Shown: positions 34,343 through 46,430, numbered from the stretch's first letter. The stretch is DNA of 64,000 nucleotides from Diphasiastrum complanatum (GCA_029204225.1 CM055104.1:26240394-26304393); one strand, 5' to 3'. Program-made: numbers and translations. Notes: generated by a model from the sequence alone, not told the origin.

Positions 34343-35755
34343 TTGAATTTCCAATCAATAAATGCTAAATAGAAAAATGCACCAAGTACATGTAAATACC
34401 TGACAATGATTGATAGTTTGTATATGGTCTCACAAATATCTTTTGACAAGCATGCACAAATTGACAATGGATAGATGAATTGAATCATCTTTAGCCAATC
34501 ATGAGATTTGAGACCTTGCAACTTTCCATCCACTGTGAATGATGACCCTAGAGAATGGGCAAAACCAGTTGGTGTTCTAATGTCATGAATAATGGAGCGC
34601 ACATGGTTAAGCTCCTCCTTAGTGAATGTCCAAGGTACTTTTGGAGCATGATCTTCACCATCCTTTATCCAATATTCTTTTTTGGTGTTTGATTCTTTTA
34701 GATCGTGCCTTGCAGCAATGGTATCTTTTTCACCAATTAAGTGCTTCCAAATAGATTCACCCACATTTTTAAATATGTGCATGGGATCAAGTAGGTGATT
34801 AATCAAAAGGTTATTCCAATATTCCAGACGATGAAATATAGATAATCTTTTCATAACATCGATTGGCTTTGCTTGAGATTCCTCCCATAGTATTCGCCAA
34901 TCTTTCACGGACATCCTCTTTGGAGGCATCTCTCTCTCAACTCTTCCTCCAAAACCTCTTCTATGAGTGTCTCTGAATGGATGGCCTTCGTGCAAGTATT
35001 TACGCTGATTTTCATAAACCACTTTTTTGAGACTAAAAGAGTATCTTCCCACAAGATTTGGCCCACACAAAAAACAAGCATTTTTTCCAATCATTTGAAA
35101 GCCTGCCCAACAAATGGATACTATCAATCACTTTTAAAAAAAGTACATGTCAAAGAATAATTATAGCCATTGTAATATATCATGTAAATGTCAAGAATTA
35201 CTAGTTGTATGTAACTATAAACAAACTCCTATGTACACAAGACAGACATTGTTTGAATGATTACTTGAGCATTCACCTAATCTTGGATAGTCATGCATTG
35301 TCCACATTACAATGGCATGTAGTGTAAACTCCCTCTCATGTAAGGGGCGCGAAATGTCATATTCTTTTTTCCCCTTCCACAAATCTTTCAACTCGTCAAT
35401 AAGCAGCTCAAGATACACATCCATGTTCTTAACCTTGCGTTGGCTAGGAATTAAAAGTGCCAACATAATGTGTTCCTTTTTTGTACTCAACCAAGGAGGA
35501 ATATTATAATTTACCAAGCAAATAGACCAAATGGACCACGTAGTTGCTCGTACACCAAAGGGGTTCACACCATCTGTTGCAAGACCAAATCTCACATTTC
35601 TTGACTCATTGGCAAAGCTTGGATACTCTTTGTTGATGTGTTTCCATGCAGGTGAATCTGAAGGTACCCTCATCATTCCATCCGTAGAGGTATGGTGTGC
35701 ATGCCAGTCCATAAGTTGTGCAAGAGATTTACAATGAAATAAACGTTGCAATCGT
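34343..35755 (-). pseudogene. CACTA TNP2-type transposase, first part (copy 1)
   Basis: Minus strand. Exon 1 (to 35265) carries D-W-H-A-H-H, D-S-P-A-W-K-H-I, G-L-A-T-D-G-V-N-P-F-G, Y-N-I-P-P-W-L-S and V-M-W-T-M-H-D-Y-P. An intron of 162 bp (35264-35103, GT-AG) follows. Exon 2 has F-L-C-G-P-N-L, K-Y-L-H-E-G-H-P-F-R, L-L-D-P-M-H-I-F-K-N-V and T-P-T-G-F-A-H-S-L, and runs to V-R-Y. These are the TNP2 blocks in order, including D-G and D-x-M-H-I. The copy stops inside the next intron, where copia-3 begins at 34340. Exon 2 is open in this copy, unlike copy 2. Confidence 0.9.
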
Positions 35756-36289
35756 TGCAATGTATCTATTGATGTATTCAATGCAATGTATAGTCTATTT
35801 AATGCACATCTATGCAATGCAAATGTATCCATTGATGAATTCAATGCAATGTATCTATTTTAGCACATGATTTGCATGCTAGAATGCACAATAAGAAGTA
35901 ATGGAAAGCACAATGGAAAGTAATGGAAATAGATAACACATTAAGTTATCAACTAAATATCAAATGAATCAAAATAAATGTGAATTTACCTTTTACTATT
36001 GTATCTCCATTGTTTTGCAATCTTTGCTTTTCCTTTTGCATGCACTTGATCTTTGAATCCTTTGCAATGAAAGCTCTTTTTTCATATCCAAACCTACATC
36101 ACAAACAAAAAAGATCTTAAAACTTATGATCAAAAAACACATACTATTAACATCCATCAATGAACTAAAAATCCTAAACACTATCAATCTTCTCACTCAC
36201 ATTCATCCTCATCTCATTCTCACTCCCATCTATACTCTCTTTTTCTCTCTCTCACACAACACAAAAATAGAAAGTCACCTCTATTTTTG
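35756..36289. other. Low-complexity stretch upstream of TNP2 copy 1
   Basis: 35740-35850 holds imperfect repeats of TTCAATGCAATGTAT-type words. 36275-36318 forms a hairpin-like pair (GGAGCGAACCA and TGGTTCGTGCC). No coding region beyond incidental ORFs. Confidence 0.45.
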
Positions 36290-36660
36290 GAGCGAACCAC
36301 ATTTTGGTTCGTGCCAAATGTTTTTTTTTTTGGACATTCCTTATCCATTTCATAAGAGGGCCGACCTGCTTGTATTGAAATGAAGAGAACATGTAAAATG
36401 ATTCGAAATTACCACCATATATAGTGGATTGGAGGGTCTTGGTCTCAATTCCTATTGGCCAATTTATACCTCCCTAACTATTCAAATTTGAAAAAGTATG
36501 GGAACCCATTCAAAAATTGGAGGGAACCAATTTGAATTTGAATTTTGGTGGGAACCCCTTTTTATTCACTAACTTGGCTATTGGGCTATGACATTAAAAG
36601 TCTCACAAAAAGGCATAAAGTCTTTTTATTGACTTCTAACTAATTGAATTAAGTTGTTGT
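36290..36660 (-). repeat. Diverged L-family LTR
   Basis: The reverse complement aligns with 27640-27900: GTTAGTGAATAAA, GGTTCCCTCCAATTTT, a TATA-like CACTATATATGG and TTCATTTCAATACAAGC. It lacks the first 130 bp of the LTR. Identity is perhaps 70-75%. Confidence 0.65.
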
Positions 36661-37480
<820 letters not shown>

Positions 37481-37484
37481 CTTG

Positions 37485-38555
37485 ACCCTATAGAGGCTCA
37501 AAGGCAATACCATGAATTTCGAGATGAGTTTGATAGAGCTGAAGCTAGGATTTTTACTCTGCCATCTGCCAAGTTACATATGTAGGGGCAATCACCACAA
37601 GAAATAGAGGTTTTTTCCGATCTCTTACAAGCTCAAATCACCATGCCCTTCTACACGGTCTTCAAATTTTCCAAACCTCTACGGGGTGCCATACTACAAA
37701 GCTCCCAACAGTCTGATGTACCAGATGAGTTGAGACAACCGGAACACACTAAGGTGGTTCATAATGTAGACATGAGCCTAATTCATATAGGTGTTGCCAA
37801 AGGTAACAACATCACTTTACCAATGCACTACAAATCTTACCTATCCGTGCAAGCCATTGTCGATATTGGGTCTGGCGTGAATATTATCACCTAGTCCTTA
37901 GCCAAGGCATGGGAAATATCCACATTGGAAAAGCCTAAGTACAAGTTACGAATGGCCGACCAAAGAATGACGACGCCTGCCGGTCACATAAGCAATTTAC
38001 TAATTAAAATTGCAAGTCTGAATTTCACCAGAGAGTGTGTCATACTAGATCTTCTTGATGAACCACACACCTATCAATTCCTTCTTGGAATGCCTTGGTT
38101 AGAAATGGCTGGAGTGATTCAAGATTGGAAGAAAAACAAAATAGATTTGGCTGTCGATGCCACGGGAAAGACAAAAGCCTGTACAAATTGAAGACGATTG
38201 GCGTTCGTCTACATATGATGATCCAAAAAGTATTGATTCAACCATAAAGGGTCATTATTGATATTATTAATTGGGGTCATGCCTTAGCAACCATATGTCA
38301 ACGCCACTCTTTGTGAACAAGAAGTTCAGGAAGAGGACCCAATCAATGTTACCATAAACTCCACGTATATCAACACTCCCATCCTGTCTTTATACATGAT
38401 AGATGCACTCCCTTTTGAGTGGATACCTGAAGATGCTATTGCTACTGAAGTATCCACCAGTGAGGATGACATTGTTATTGTGGGAGAACGTGAGTTATCT
38501 AATGACCAACTTATCCACCTACTGGATCCAGAGCGATTAGGAAAGCGTCGTATGC
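37485..38555 (+). pseudogene. gypsy c gag end, protease and first linker
   Basis: The plus strand reads a gag-protease linker with an in-frame stop near 37580, then the protease core I-V-D-I-G-S-G-V-N-I-I-T at 37857. It continues with a stop, M-A-D-Q-R-M-T-T, and F-L-L-G-M-P-W-L-E (Met in place of the usual Arg). A linker follows with L-S-N-D-Q-L-I-H-L-L-D-P-E-R, equivalent to L-T-D-E-Q-I-L-H-H-M-D-P-T-R in gypsy a. Plus-strand homology ends near 38555, where the same element continues inverted. Confidence 0.85.
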
Positions 38556-40570
38556 CCATAACGGTGTCGCATCTATATAAAATAGACATGCATCTGGTAA
38601 CTCATCATTTATTGGATCATCAAATGCTTCAACATTGGGTAATCGTGAAAGATGATCAGCCAAAAAATGTTGTGATCCCTTTCAAATAATAACTCAAAAG
38701 TTGAATTCTAAAAGAATCAACAGCCATCGTGCAATTTGTCCTGTTTTGCATGGTTTATTCAATAGATAAAGAAGACGTTGTGGTCAGTATAAAAGGCAAA
38801 AGCTAGCCCAGCAATTAATGTCGAAATTGTTGAACAACATAGACCATTGCTAATGCATCTTTGTCTCTAGTGGAATAATTAACCTCAGTTGGAACCAGCT
38901 GATGACTCAAAAAATAGATTGGGAAATCCTTTTCGAATTCCTCGGGTTGTGTTAAAACAACACCAATGGCATACTTACTAGCGTTTGTATGCACATGGAA
39001 CTTCTTATTGTAATCGGGCACATGAAGAATTGGTGCGGTTACTAAAGCCTGTTTGAGATCTTCGAAGGTGTTAATCATGTCTTTTGTCCAGCTTGGATCA
39101 ATAACGATTTCCTATACTAAGTTTTGCGCTTTATCGGCGTAGTGTATTATAAAAATACGATAATAACCTGTGTGGCCTAGAAAGACATAAATTTTCTTTA
39201 CTGTACTCTAAAATCACTTTGATATTTTTGGGATCAGTGGCTATACCATTTCTAGAAATGATATGGCCCAGTACCACACCATGGGTAACCCAGATTTGGC
39301 ACTTTTTGGGATTTAATGAAATTATGAACCTTGGACAGCGAATGAACACTTGTTCAAGGGCATCGAGATGCTTATCCTCATATGAATGTACACCAAGATC
39401 GACGAGATAAATCTCTAGATTCTTGTGTAACAGATCTTGCAAGCTCCTTGCATCACCCTTTGGAATGTGGACGGGGCATTGCACAGATCGAATGGCATAA
39501 CTTGAAACACGAATGTGCCAAACTCTCTAACAAACACCATTTTGAAACAATTTTCAGAAGCAATTTGGACTAAGAAATAGCCACTAAAATCATCCAAAAA
39601 GCTAGTAGTTTTGGCTCCTGCCATATCTTTGAGGATTTGTGCGGTAAGAGATAATGAGAAGTGATTCTTTTTTGTTTGATCATTAAGTTTTTTCAAATCC
39701 ACGCAGATACAAAGTTTACCATTTTTCTTTGGTGCCACCACAATTGGCGATACCCAACTGGTGTGCTCAATTAATGAAACCAGCATCAATAAGCTTCTGA
39801 ATATCTTCTCGTATCTTTTCGCGATAGGTATGGTTGGTGCGATAGGGTTTCACTCTTACAGGTATGGCACCATCCTATCATGGGATTGTATATACTACAA
39901 CGTCAAGAGGAACCCCCTTCATTTCTTTATAACTCCATGCAAACACATCTTTGTATTTGCGCAATAGCTTTTCCAAATCCCATAATTGGGTTCGATTAAG
40001 GTGGGCTCCTACGTGCACAATACGGTCTATATCTTCATCATTGTCCTTTTAATTGGGAGGTATTGTCTTTGTAGGTCACTCAAAGAAGTTGATGGTGGTT
40101 GAGGCTCCCATTTTGGCTTTACCATACTGATGATCACATCATCAATCATGTAATTCTTAAAGTGCTATGGAACATCATAGAGTGGACCATCAACTATCTT
40201 TGGTGGGATCTTAGGAATGTCCTCTACAGGTCTGCTTGTAGATGATGAAGCCTGACTAGGATTTTTTTGGTTTTGTATCAAATGTTTGATTGGTTGTTTC
40301 AACTTTTCGTGCATTTGGAATTGCTTATCAATCAATCATACATCAACCTTTGATTTATTTTTTAGCATGTGAAATATTTGTGATCTGGTAGTAGTAGGCA
40401 TGCATGGATTCTTTTGTGTTTTTTCACGAACTAAGTCTTTGTCAATGGTGTTTAAGACTTCATCATTGTGTATGTCCCATTGATAGACTTTTAATTTTGG
40501 TCTGTATTGGCACGAGTGTTTATTGGTTGTGGATGTTGCATGCAAGCCAATGGTGATGGAAGTTTAATTT
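38556..40570 (-). pseudogene. gypsy c linker, RT and RNase H, inverted inside the element
   Basis: Minus strand, from right to left. Linker end with H-F-K-N-Y-M-I-D-D-V (about 40150) and K-G-V-P-L-D-V-V. RT (39789-39131) with V-A-P-K-K-N-G-K-L, S-F-L-D-D-F-S-G-Y-F, F-D-L-C-N-A-P-S-T-F-Q-R-V-M and Y-L-V-D in place of the catalytic Y-x-D-D. RNase H (39078-38815) with F-H-V-H-T-N-A-S-K-Y-A-I-G. The RNase H end and connection run to about 38560 with N-D-E-L-P-D-A-C-L-F-Y-I-D. Both neighbours of this segment are plus-strand parts of the same element. Stops and the altered RT motif make it inactive. Confidence 0.88.
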
Positions 40571-40574
40571 CTTT

Positions 40575-41830
40575 CAGTAAATGATGTCACTAGATATCTG
40601 AACACATCATGAAATCTTTGCCATATCATCTTATTGTGAGGACAGTTATATAAGTTAAATGTTGATGGTATTACACGACGTTGTGCACATGAATCTAAAG
40701 TCCGATAGATTATTTCCTTGACACAAAGGTATTGAGGGTGGACATTTCTCCTTCGATGCTACTGCTAAGGCAATTCTTCTAGCAGGATTTTGGTGGCCAA
40801 CCCTATTCAAAGACACTTATGCTTATATAAAAGTTTGCGACATTTGTCAACACGCAAAGAATACCAAAAAAGCCGATGATAATCTCCTTACTCCAATACT
40901 TGAAAGTGTCACATTTCACAAATGGGGTATTGATTTTGTTGGACCTATTAGTCCAACGGCACGTGGCACACAATTATGATACATCTTGATTGCCACGGAT
41001 TATGGGACAAAATAGATAGAGGCTAGAGCAACTCGAAAAGTAGACACAAAATCTGTAGGACGCTTCCTCTATGAAAACATTATCACTCGATTTGGATGTC
41101 CAATAAAGCTTGTTAGTGATCGAGATTCTCACTTCCTTAATGAAATAATCAACATTTTACTGACTCATTACTTCATTGTACACTGAAAAAGCACCCCATA
41201 CTATCCTAGATGCAATGGATTAACTGAATCTATGGATAAAATGATTTGTAAAGTCTTAACCAAAATAATAGAAACAAGTCAATCAGACTGAGAAATGAAG
41301 TTATTTTGTGCTATTTGGGCATATCAAACAATGCCGAAGTGAGCCACGGGTTGGAAAACACCATTTGAGCTGGTATATGGCCAAGAGGCTATTATGCCAG
41401 TAGAATTTTTAATTCCTTCCCTACGCGTCACTTTAGCTTATGCCACTGACTTGTGTGACGATAGTGCTTATCAACACCAAGTTCAGAATAGAGACTCTTT
41501 ACATTGACGAAACTGTGTGAAACATGACTTACATCCTATCATGCACAATTAGTTCATAAACGGCAATAGAAGGCTTGGCATGATTGTCATGTCAAGACTA
41601 AAAATATTCATGCAGATGGTGATAAGGTTTTACATTACACATCTTCCAAGGTCCATCTTGGAAAATTGAAATTTTGTAGCCAAGGTCCTTATGTTGTCAA
41701 GAAAAGTTTTATGAATGGTGCAGTACAATCAGAAACCCTAGAAGACATACCCCTTGACACATTAGTTAATGGTAGCCAACTACGGAGGTACTATGAGGAT
41801 AACTTTTCGGTAAGTCCTGTGTAAACATAT
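40575..41830 (+). pseudogene. gypsy c integrase
   Basis: The plus strand reads a full integrase: connection (V-N-D-V-T-R-Y-L), zinc-binding region with G-H-F-S-F-D-A-T-A-K and V-C-D-I-C-Q-H, and core with G-I-D-F-V-G-P-I (first Asp). It continues with S-D-R-D-S-H-F-L (second Asp), N-G-L-T-E-S (Glu) and T-P-F-E-L-V-Y-G-Q-E. The C-terminal domain has G-P-Y-V-V-K-K-S and D-T-L-V-N-G-S-Q-L-R-R-Y-Y-E-D. At least six stops and some frame changes. This is the only integrase of the family here with all three catalytic positions visible. Confidence 0.9.
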
Positions 41831-41959
41831 CCTTAGGAGTTATTTTACCTTCTACTTTTTCTATTTTTTTCTTCTATGTATATTCCTATCCAAGTCTTTT
41901 TTGAAAAACCATTGATTTTACACTTATTTCAAAAATAAAAAAAATATTCTAAATTTTGC

Positions 41960-42740
41960 ATCCAACAGTCCAATAGGTTCTAATTTGCATCCGACAAGAT
42001 GCATTCGATGAGATGCATTCGACGAGCATCCACCAAGATGCATCCGACGAGTCATTTGCATCGGATTAGTCATTTGCATCCGATGAGTTATTTGCATCTG
42101 ACAATCAGACCAAAGAAATTTGCATTTAACGTCTGACCTAGAAATTTTCAGTACAAATACGTTAGCCGAACACTTCATTTTTACTTCAGACAATTTTTAG
42201 GTGAGTTCATGTCTGATTGGCAAATTTCTGACGATCTTCTTGTTTTTTGCTCTAATTCAGCCGTTTTCAATTGCAAATTGACTACTATCACACCTTCTTT
42301 CATTTGATCCATTCTCCATCGCTTCCACACACGCATTCATCTACATACTTGAAAACTCTCACAGATCTCAACCTTATAACGTTTTCTTTTTTCAAAACCT
42401 CCATCTATGTGTTTTATCATTTTCATACTCTTTTTATTTGGCCTAGTTTCGTTCCAGATTACCTAAATTTTTCTTACCAACTCTAGCATCAGTGCATTGC
42501 AAATCTACATCCATCTTTACATTTTTTTGTTTTTTTTTGCATCCGACACTACACGTCCGATTCCATCCGCCATCTTGCATTCCACTTTGCATTCTACACT
42601 ACGCATTTGCATCTGATGGTTTCCATCCACCATTTGCATCCGACGATTTCCATCTACCATTCCATCCGCCAATTTTCATCCGATTGCATCCGCCATTCCA
42701 TCTGCCAGTGCATCCGCCACTATAGCCGCCAGATTCCATC
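41960..42740 (+). repeat. Spacer of gypsy c with degenerate TTGCATCCGACGA-type repeats
   Basis: Two clusters (41985-42115 and 42538-42735) are built of loose copies of GCATCCGACGAGTC, TTTGCATCCGA and CATCCGCCA words. 42240-42480 between them is plain A/T-rich DNA. It lies between integrase and ORFX, as in gypsy a. No coding. Confidence 0.6.
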
Positions 42741-42787
42741 CACCACCACTACAGAGAAATCCCAAAAACAATTTAAAAATTCTCAAA

Positions 42788-43400
42788 ATGGTCGAATCGG
42801 ATTCAGATCATAGTGACGAGGTACCAGATATGCCTCAAACATTGAAACTTGTTACATGCAAAGATAACATCATGCTCCAGTGGTACACACAAGCTAAGAT
42901 GCTCTTCAAGCTGCTCAAAAGACAAACAACTGACGTTTTTCATTGATCTCCAAAATTTTCAGCCCTATGTTTACTTGGCTGGCATCAATCTTACAACCTT
43001 TGGCTTCCCAAGTGGCCATAAGGAGATATCAATCAAGAAACTGACCAACATGATGCAGTTGACCAACATGATGCAGCAATCCTATGCCAAGTTCCTTGAC
43101 ACCTCAATTGACAAGTGGAAGAACAAGGATGACATTCTTCTCAAAGCCATCAAATGCAAAGAACTAGGAGCTGCCTGTGCCTACCTCATTGAGTGCACCT
43201 ACACACGCAAGGCAAATATGTTGAAAAAAAGCCGTCAATGATCTTCCATTATCATATCGAAAAACAAATGTTCAGTCTTACATTTACCTAGCAGATATTA
43301 AAAAAAACTGATGGTACATAGCTAGCACTAGATCAATACTTCCAACTAAATGGTCACACAAACCTAAAGGAGAAAAGCATCATACACACTAAAGAATTTT
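42788..43400 (+). pseudogene. ORFX of gypsy c, first part
   Basis: The ATG at 42788 (M-V-E-S-D-S-D-H-S-D-E-V) opens a frame that shifts once near 42940 and runs on through Y-L-A-G-I-N-L-T-T-F-G-F-P-S-G-H and D-K-W-K-N-K-D-D-I-L-L-K-A-I. It continues, after a second slip in an A-run near 43305, through L-D-Q-Y-F-Q-L-N-G-H to T-K-E-F near 43398. The neighbouring segment 43403-43937 appears inverted. It contains a small local duplication (K-L-T-N-M-M-Q then L-T-N-M-M-Q). Unknown function; sense to pol. Confidence 0.55.
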
Positions 43401-43402
43401 AT

Positions 43403-43937
43403 TCTCGGTAAGAATCCCTTGCAATGTCAAGAGTTGGGCCCCAGACTCTATCACATAATCACTAATAGAAGCTCATTTTTTTTTCATATCCAAACAATCG
43501 ATAACCCTGTGATTTATACTAAAATCAAGTTCTTCTAATCTAAAACAAAATGGAAATCCGATGAACTATCTATAGCGTCATATATGTCACTCTCAAATTT
43601 TAGATATTCATCCAAATCTATATATGTATAAAAAGCTCTGAGATGAGAGGAGGTGGAAGAGGAGTATCTACAAGATTAACTGGATTTTCCAAAATGGTTG
43701 TAGCTATATTTAAAACTGAATCCAGTGCCGCAGTATCTACATTTTTAATAGAAGGGGTTGCTGGGATATCTTTCCTCTTGACTTTCTTCGGGGCCCTCTT
43801 GGGGGCTGGCTGCTTCCTAGGCCTCTTGATCAAGAGGTCTGTCCTATCTAAGGGATCGGATCTGGGAGCAGATGGCTCACCCATATGTAATTTGGAGTAC
43901 CTATCCCACATCCTATATAGCAATTGAAAATCTTTCA
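43403..43937 (-). pseudogene. ORFX of gypsy c, middle part, inverted (copy of 17802-18336)
   Basis: The minus strand reads K-D-F-Q-L-L-Y-R-M-W-D-R-Y-S-K-L, then a basic block (K-R-P-R-K-Q-P-A-P-K-R-A-P-K-K). It continues with A-L-D-S-V-L-N-I-A-T-T-I-L-E and P-L-P-P-P. Further on it reads I-S-D-Y-V-I-E-S-G and L-Q-G-I-L-T-E. It is frameshifted after residue 100 near 43630. Its open first part is better preserved than the gypsy b copy. Confidence 0.65.
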
Positions 43938-44160
43938 ACGATTTCTTAGTGATGAATTACATGGGGAACCAGTGTCAACAAAGCGACTCAAAGGCAATTT
44001 GGCACAAGGTCCACAAAATAGCAAAATCATGCAGCCTTCAAAAGAGAAGTGCAATGCAAAAGCGAAGACTAAGGTTGACAATTGCCAATCAACTTCGGCG
44101 ATGAGCAACTCTCAACCAAAGTCTAATCGTTCCACAATGCAACAATTACTTGAAGATTCT
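43938..44160 (+). pseudogene. Possible C-part of ORFX of gypsy c
   Basis: An open plus-strand frame reads I-F-Q-R-F-L-S-D-E-L-H-G-E-P, followed by a Lys/Ser/Gln-rich tail. It runs into LTR sequence at about 44150. It would follow the inverted segment if that were turned back. Confidence 0.4.
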
Positions 44161-44640
44161 AAGGCAAGGGCACACAATACATGTCACTCACCATTAATCA
44201 TACACATTGAGAGGCAACTCATGATGAAAGAAACTAAGTATAAAAATGGCTTGCTCTTGGGTAGAGAGAGAATATAGCATGTAGCCCTTAGGTAGAGAGA
44301 GAATATGAGAAAAATTCTAAGTGTTGTTGGATCTCAAGATCTCTCAAAAAACTAAGTGAAGATGAGCTCTCTCTCACTCTCTCATAGTAGCTCGATATCC
44401 AAAAGTAGTAGTAATCAAGTACAATGGTTGGATCTCTCACATAGCACTTCTAAATTTGATTGGTCTAATGAGGTGTCACCTCCTACATTGGATTGGACCA
44501 TTTCTATGCATCTCTCTCTTTTGACAGCATTACAACATGAGATGAAATGTAGGCTATCCCTCTACCATCAAGCCAAGTGTCAAAGGCCTACACTACCTCG
44601 AGCTAATCCAAAGCTAATTTTGGCGTAAACACCTACTTAC
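44150..44640 (-). repeat. LTR fragment related to the solo LTR at 29.8-30.5 kb
   Basis: 44150-44270 matches 30360-30230 inverted (TTGAGAGGCAACTCATGATG). The rest (44280-44640) is pyrimidine-rich on the minus strand, with CTCTCTC and GAGATC repeats. Ends unresolved. Confidence 0.5.
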
Positions 44641-45472
44641 ATATGTACAAGGGGTAAATTTGGCATACGACCCCCAAAACTTCAGGTAGATAGCTTTTAC
44701 AATTTTCAAAATGACCTCTTCCCATAGCTTCATGCAAAATGAAACTATTTGATTTTTTTCATGAGGCGGTACACATTTTCTCAAATTGTCACCCATTCCT
44801 CTTCAATAAAACTGGCTTGCAATAAATTGGTATGACATTTTCTTGATAATTCATTTTTGTTGTTGTGCCTTTGGTAAATTCAAATTAGCTTGTCCATGAA
44901 TTAAATTTTCAAGATTATTTATTGTCCAATCAAGTACTGCATCCACATAAAATATAGCTACATTTGGTAACTCATCATCAATATTTTAATTCGGAGATGA
45001 TTTGATTTGCAACACATAATCAACCATATGATGTTGCTTTCCCTTACATTTTGCTAGTCGAAATTCAAACAACCACCTAATTATTCTTCTCGTATTGCAA
45101 GTCCTATTAACCAAATACAATAAGGATTGATGATCTATATAGAAAGCAAAAGAATTTTCCATGATATAATGATGGAATTTTGTTACTAGAAAGACCATTG
45201 CCAAGGCTTCTTGTTTAGTTTTGAAATAGTTGACTTTCACATCAATCAGTTGTCAAATGGAAAATTTGACAGAAGAATCCTTCTTCTATTTACTTGGTTG
45301 GGTCAGTATATCTCCTATAACATACTTTGATCCATTTTTAGCGGCACATGAAATTTAATCATCCAATTTGTTGATCGTAAGATGGGCTTTGAGGCTTCCA
45401 AAGCTTTTTCTATCCAAAGTGAAATGATTGTAAGTTTATAAGACATGCCAATTCTGCAAAGAACAAATGAAT
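44641..45472 (-). pseudogene. gypsy d RNase H and zinc-binding region
   Basis: Minus strand. A short piece at the right end (from 45472) reads F-F-A-E-L-A-C-L-I-N-L, the start of the RT-RNase H connection. RNase H follows at 45240-44986 with Q-E-A-L-A-M-V-F and F-Y-I-D-H-Q-S-L-L-Y-L-V-N. Then come C-K-G-K-Q-H-H-M-V-D-Y-V-L-Q, D-D-E-L-P-N-V-A-I-F-Y-V-D, and a zinc-binding region with R-K-C-V-P-P-H-E near 44720. Same family as gypsy a and c. Confidence 0.82.
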
Positions 45473-45740
45473 AAAAAATAATGATTAGTTTCACTAACAT
45501 AAAATGACCAGTAAAGGTTCATTTCTAAAAATCAAACACTAAAAACAGATGGAAGTGCAATAAAACCGTGGATTGTGACTATAGAAATGTAAACTTAACT
45601 CAATAGTGTGACGCTGGCAGAAGCGATTGTAAACTTCCTTGAAAGTAACATAGCTTGAAAACCATCCGTAGTTATCAAATATCAACTAAAATATAGTAGA
45701 AAAAAGTGGACAGAAACTTTTATTGCTAAGTGAAGTATCA
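45473..45740 (-). repeat. Flank of the duplicated block, inverted relative to copy 1
   Basis: The reverse complement matches 23425-23663 (for example GGAAGTTTACAATCGCTTC and GTGACTATAGAAATGTAAAC) at about 93%. It is separated from the rest of the copy-2 block by plus-strand gypsy RT. Confidence 0.88.
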
Positions 45741-45783
45741 TACCAACAATTTGTGTGGCTTTGGTGCATCAACAATAGGTCAA

Positions 45784-45785
<2 letters not shown>

Positions 45786-45821
<36 letters not shown>

Positions 45822-45830
45822 TGTGTGTGT
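45786..45830. repeat. (GT)n microsatellite
   Basis: GT run of about 45 bp with one C interruption. Confidence 0.97.
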
Positions 45831-45849
45831 ACTAATTGATATATGCACT

Positions 45850-46183
45850 AAACACTTTTTAGAGAGTTATGCAAACATCATTCAAAGAATATTTGAATAA
45901 ATTCTTGAAGATCTGCTTGAATGATCTTTGTATTCAGGGTCTTGATGAGGAGCATTTATCTCATTTAGAAAAGTTTTTTCTCAATGTCATAAATTTTAAA
46001 TACCCTGGAACCCTGAAAAGTGTCGAATTTGGATTGCACATGGTCTAATTTCGGGCCATATTATACCTCGATATGGTATAGCAAACGATTTATCAAAAGT
46101 GCAGATAATCATTGATCTTCCACCACCAAGGATGGTCCGAGAGGTATACATCTTTATGGGACATGCCAACTATTATAGGACAT
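45850..46183 (+). pseudogene. gypsy d RT end, inverted relative to its RNase H
   Basis: The plus strand reads F-K-E-Y-L-N-K-F-L-K-I, L-N-D-L (at the Y-x-D-D position), S-H-L-E-K-F-F, and a later block ending G-H-A-N-Y-Y, with V-x-E-V-Y upstream. This is the RT C-end that normally continues directly into F-F-A-E-L-A at 45472 on the other strand. Confidence 0.82.
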
Positions 46184-46350
46184 ATGAGAAATGTTGCCTC
46201 TGTTGAATGCAATCGCTCTTTTGGATTAGAAAGTCAATCAATCTCTCTCTATAATTGATGACCTAGGCTTGTTGATCTTCATCACTAGATGCCACATGGA
46301 ACTTTTAGTATAACTGTTATATTACCTACATGCTACCGCACCTAGTAACG

Positions 46351-46430
46351 CTTCTTGGTTTCCAAGGGAAGGCTCGAACTTGAGACCAAAGAAACTTTGG
46401 ATGTCAAGCTAACCAATTGAGCCAACTCCG
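46351..46430 (-). mobile_element. tRNA-derived SINE, copy 2, with 34-bp flanking repeat
   Basis: Same SINE as 23833-23916 (TTGGCTCAATTGG, then GTTCGAGCC), about 90% identical. The direct repeats around it (46317-46350 and 46431-46464) are 34 bp with three mismatches, much longer than the 14 bp in copy 1. Confidence 0.78.

Noticed and set aside
41985-42735. CRISPR-like array
   Set aside because: Repeats are degenerate, unevenly spaced and overlapping, and the context is a plant retrotransposon.
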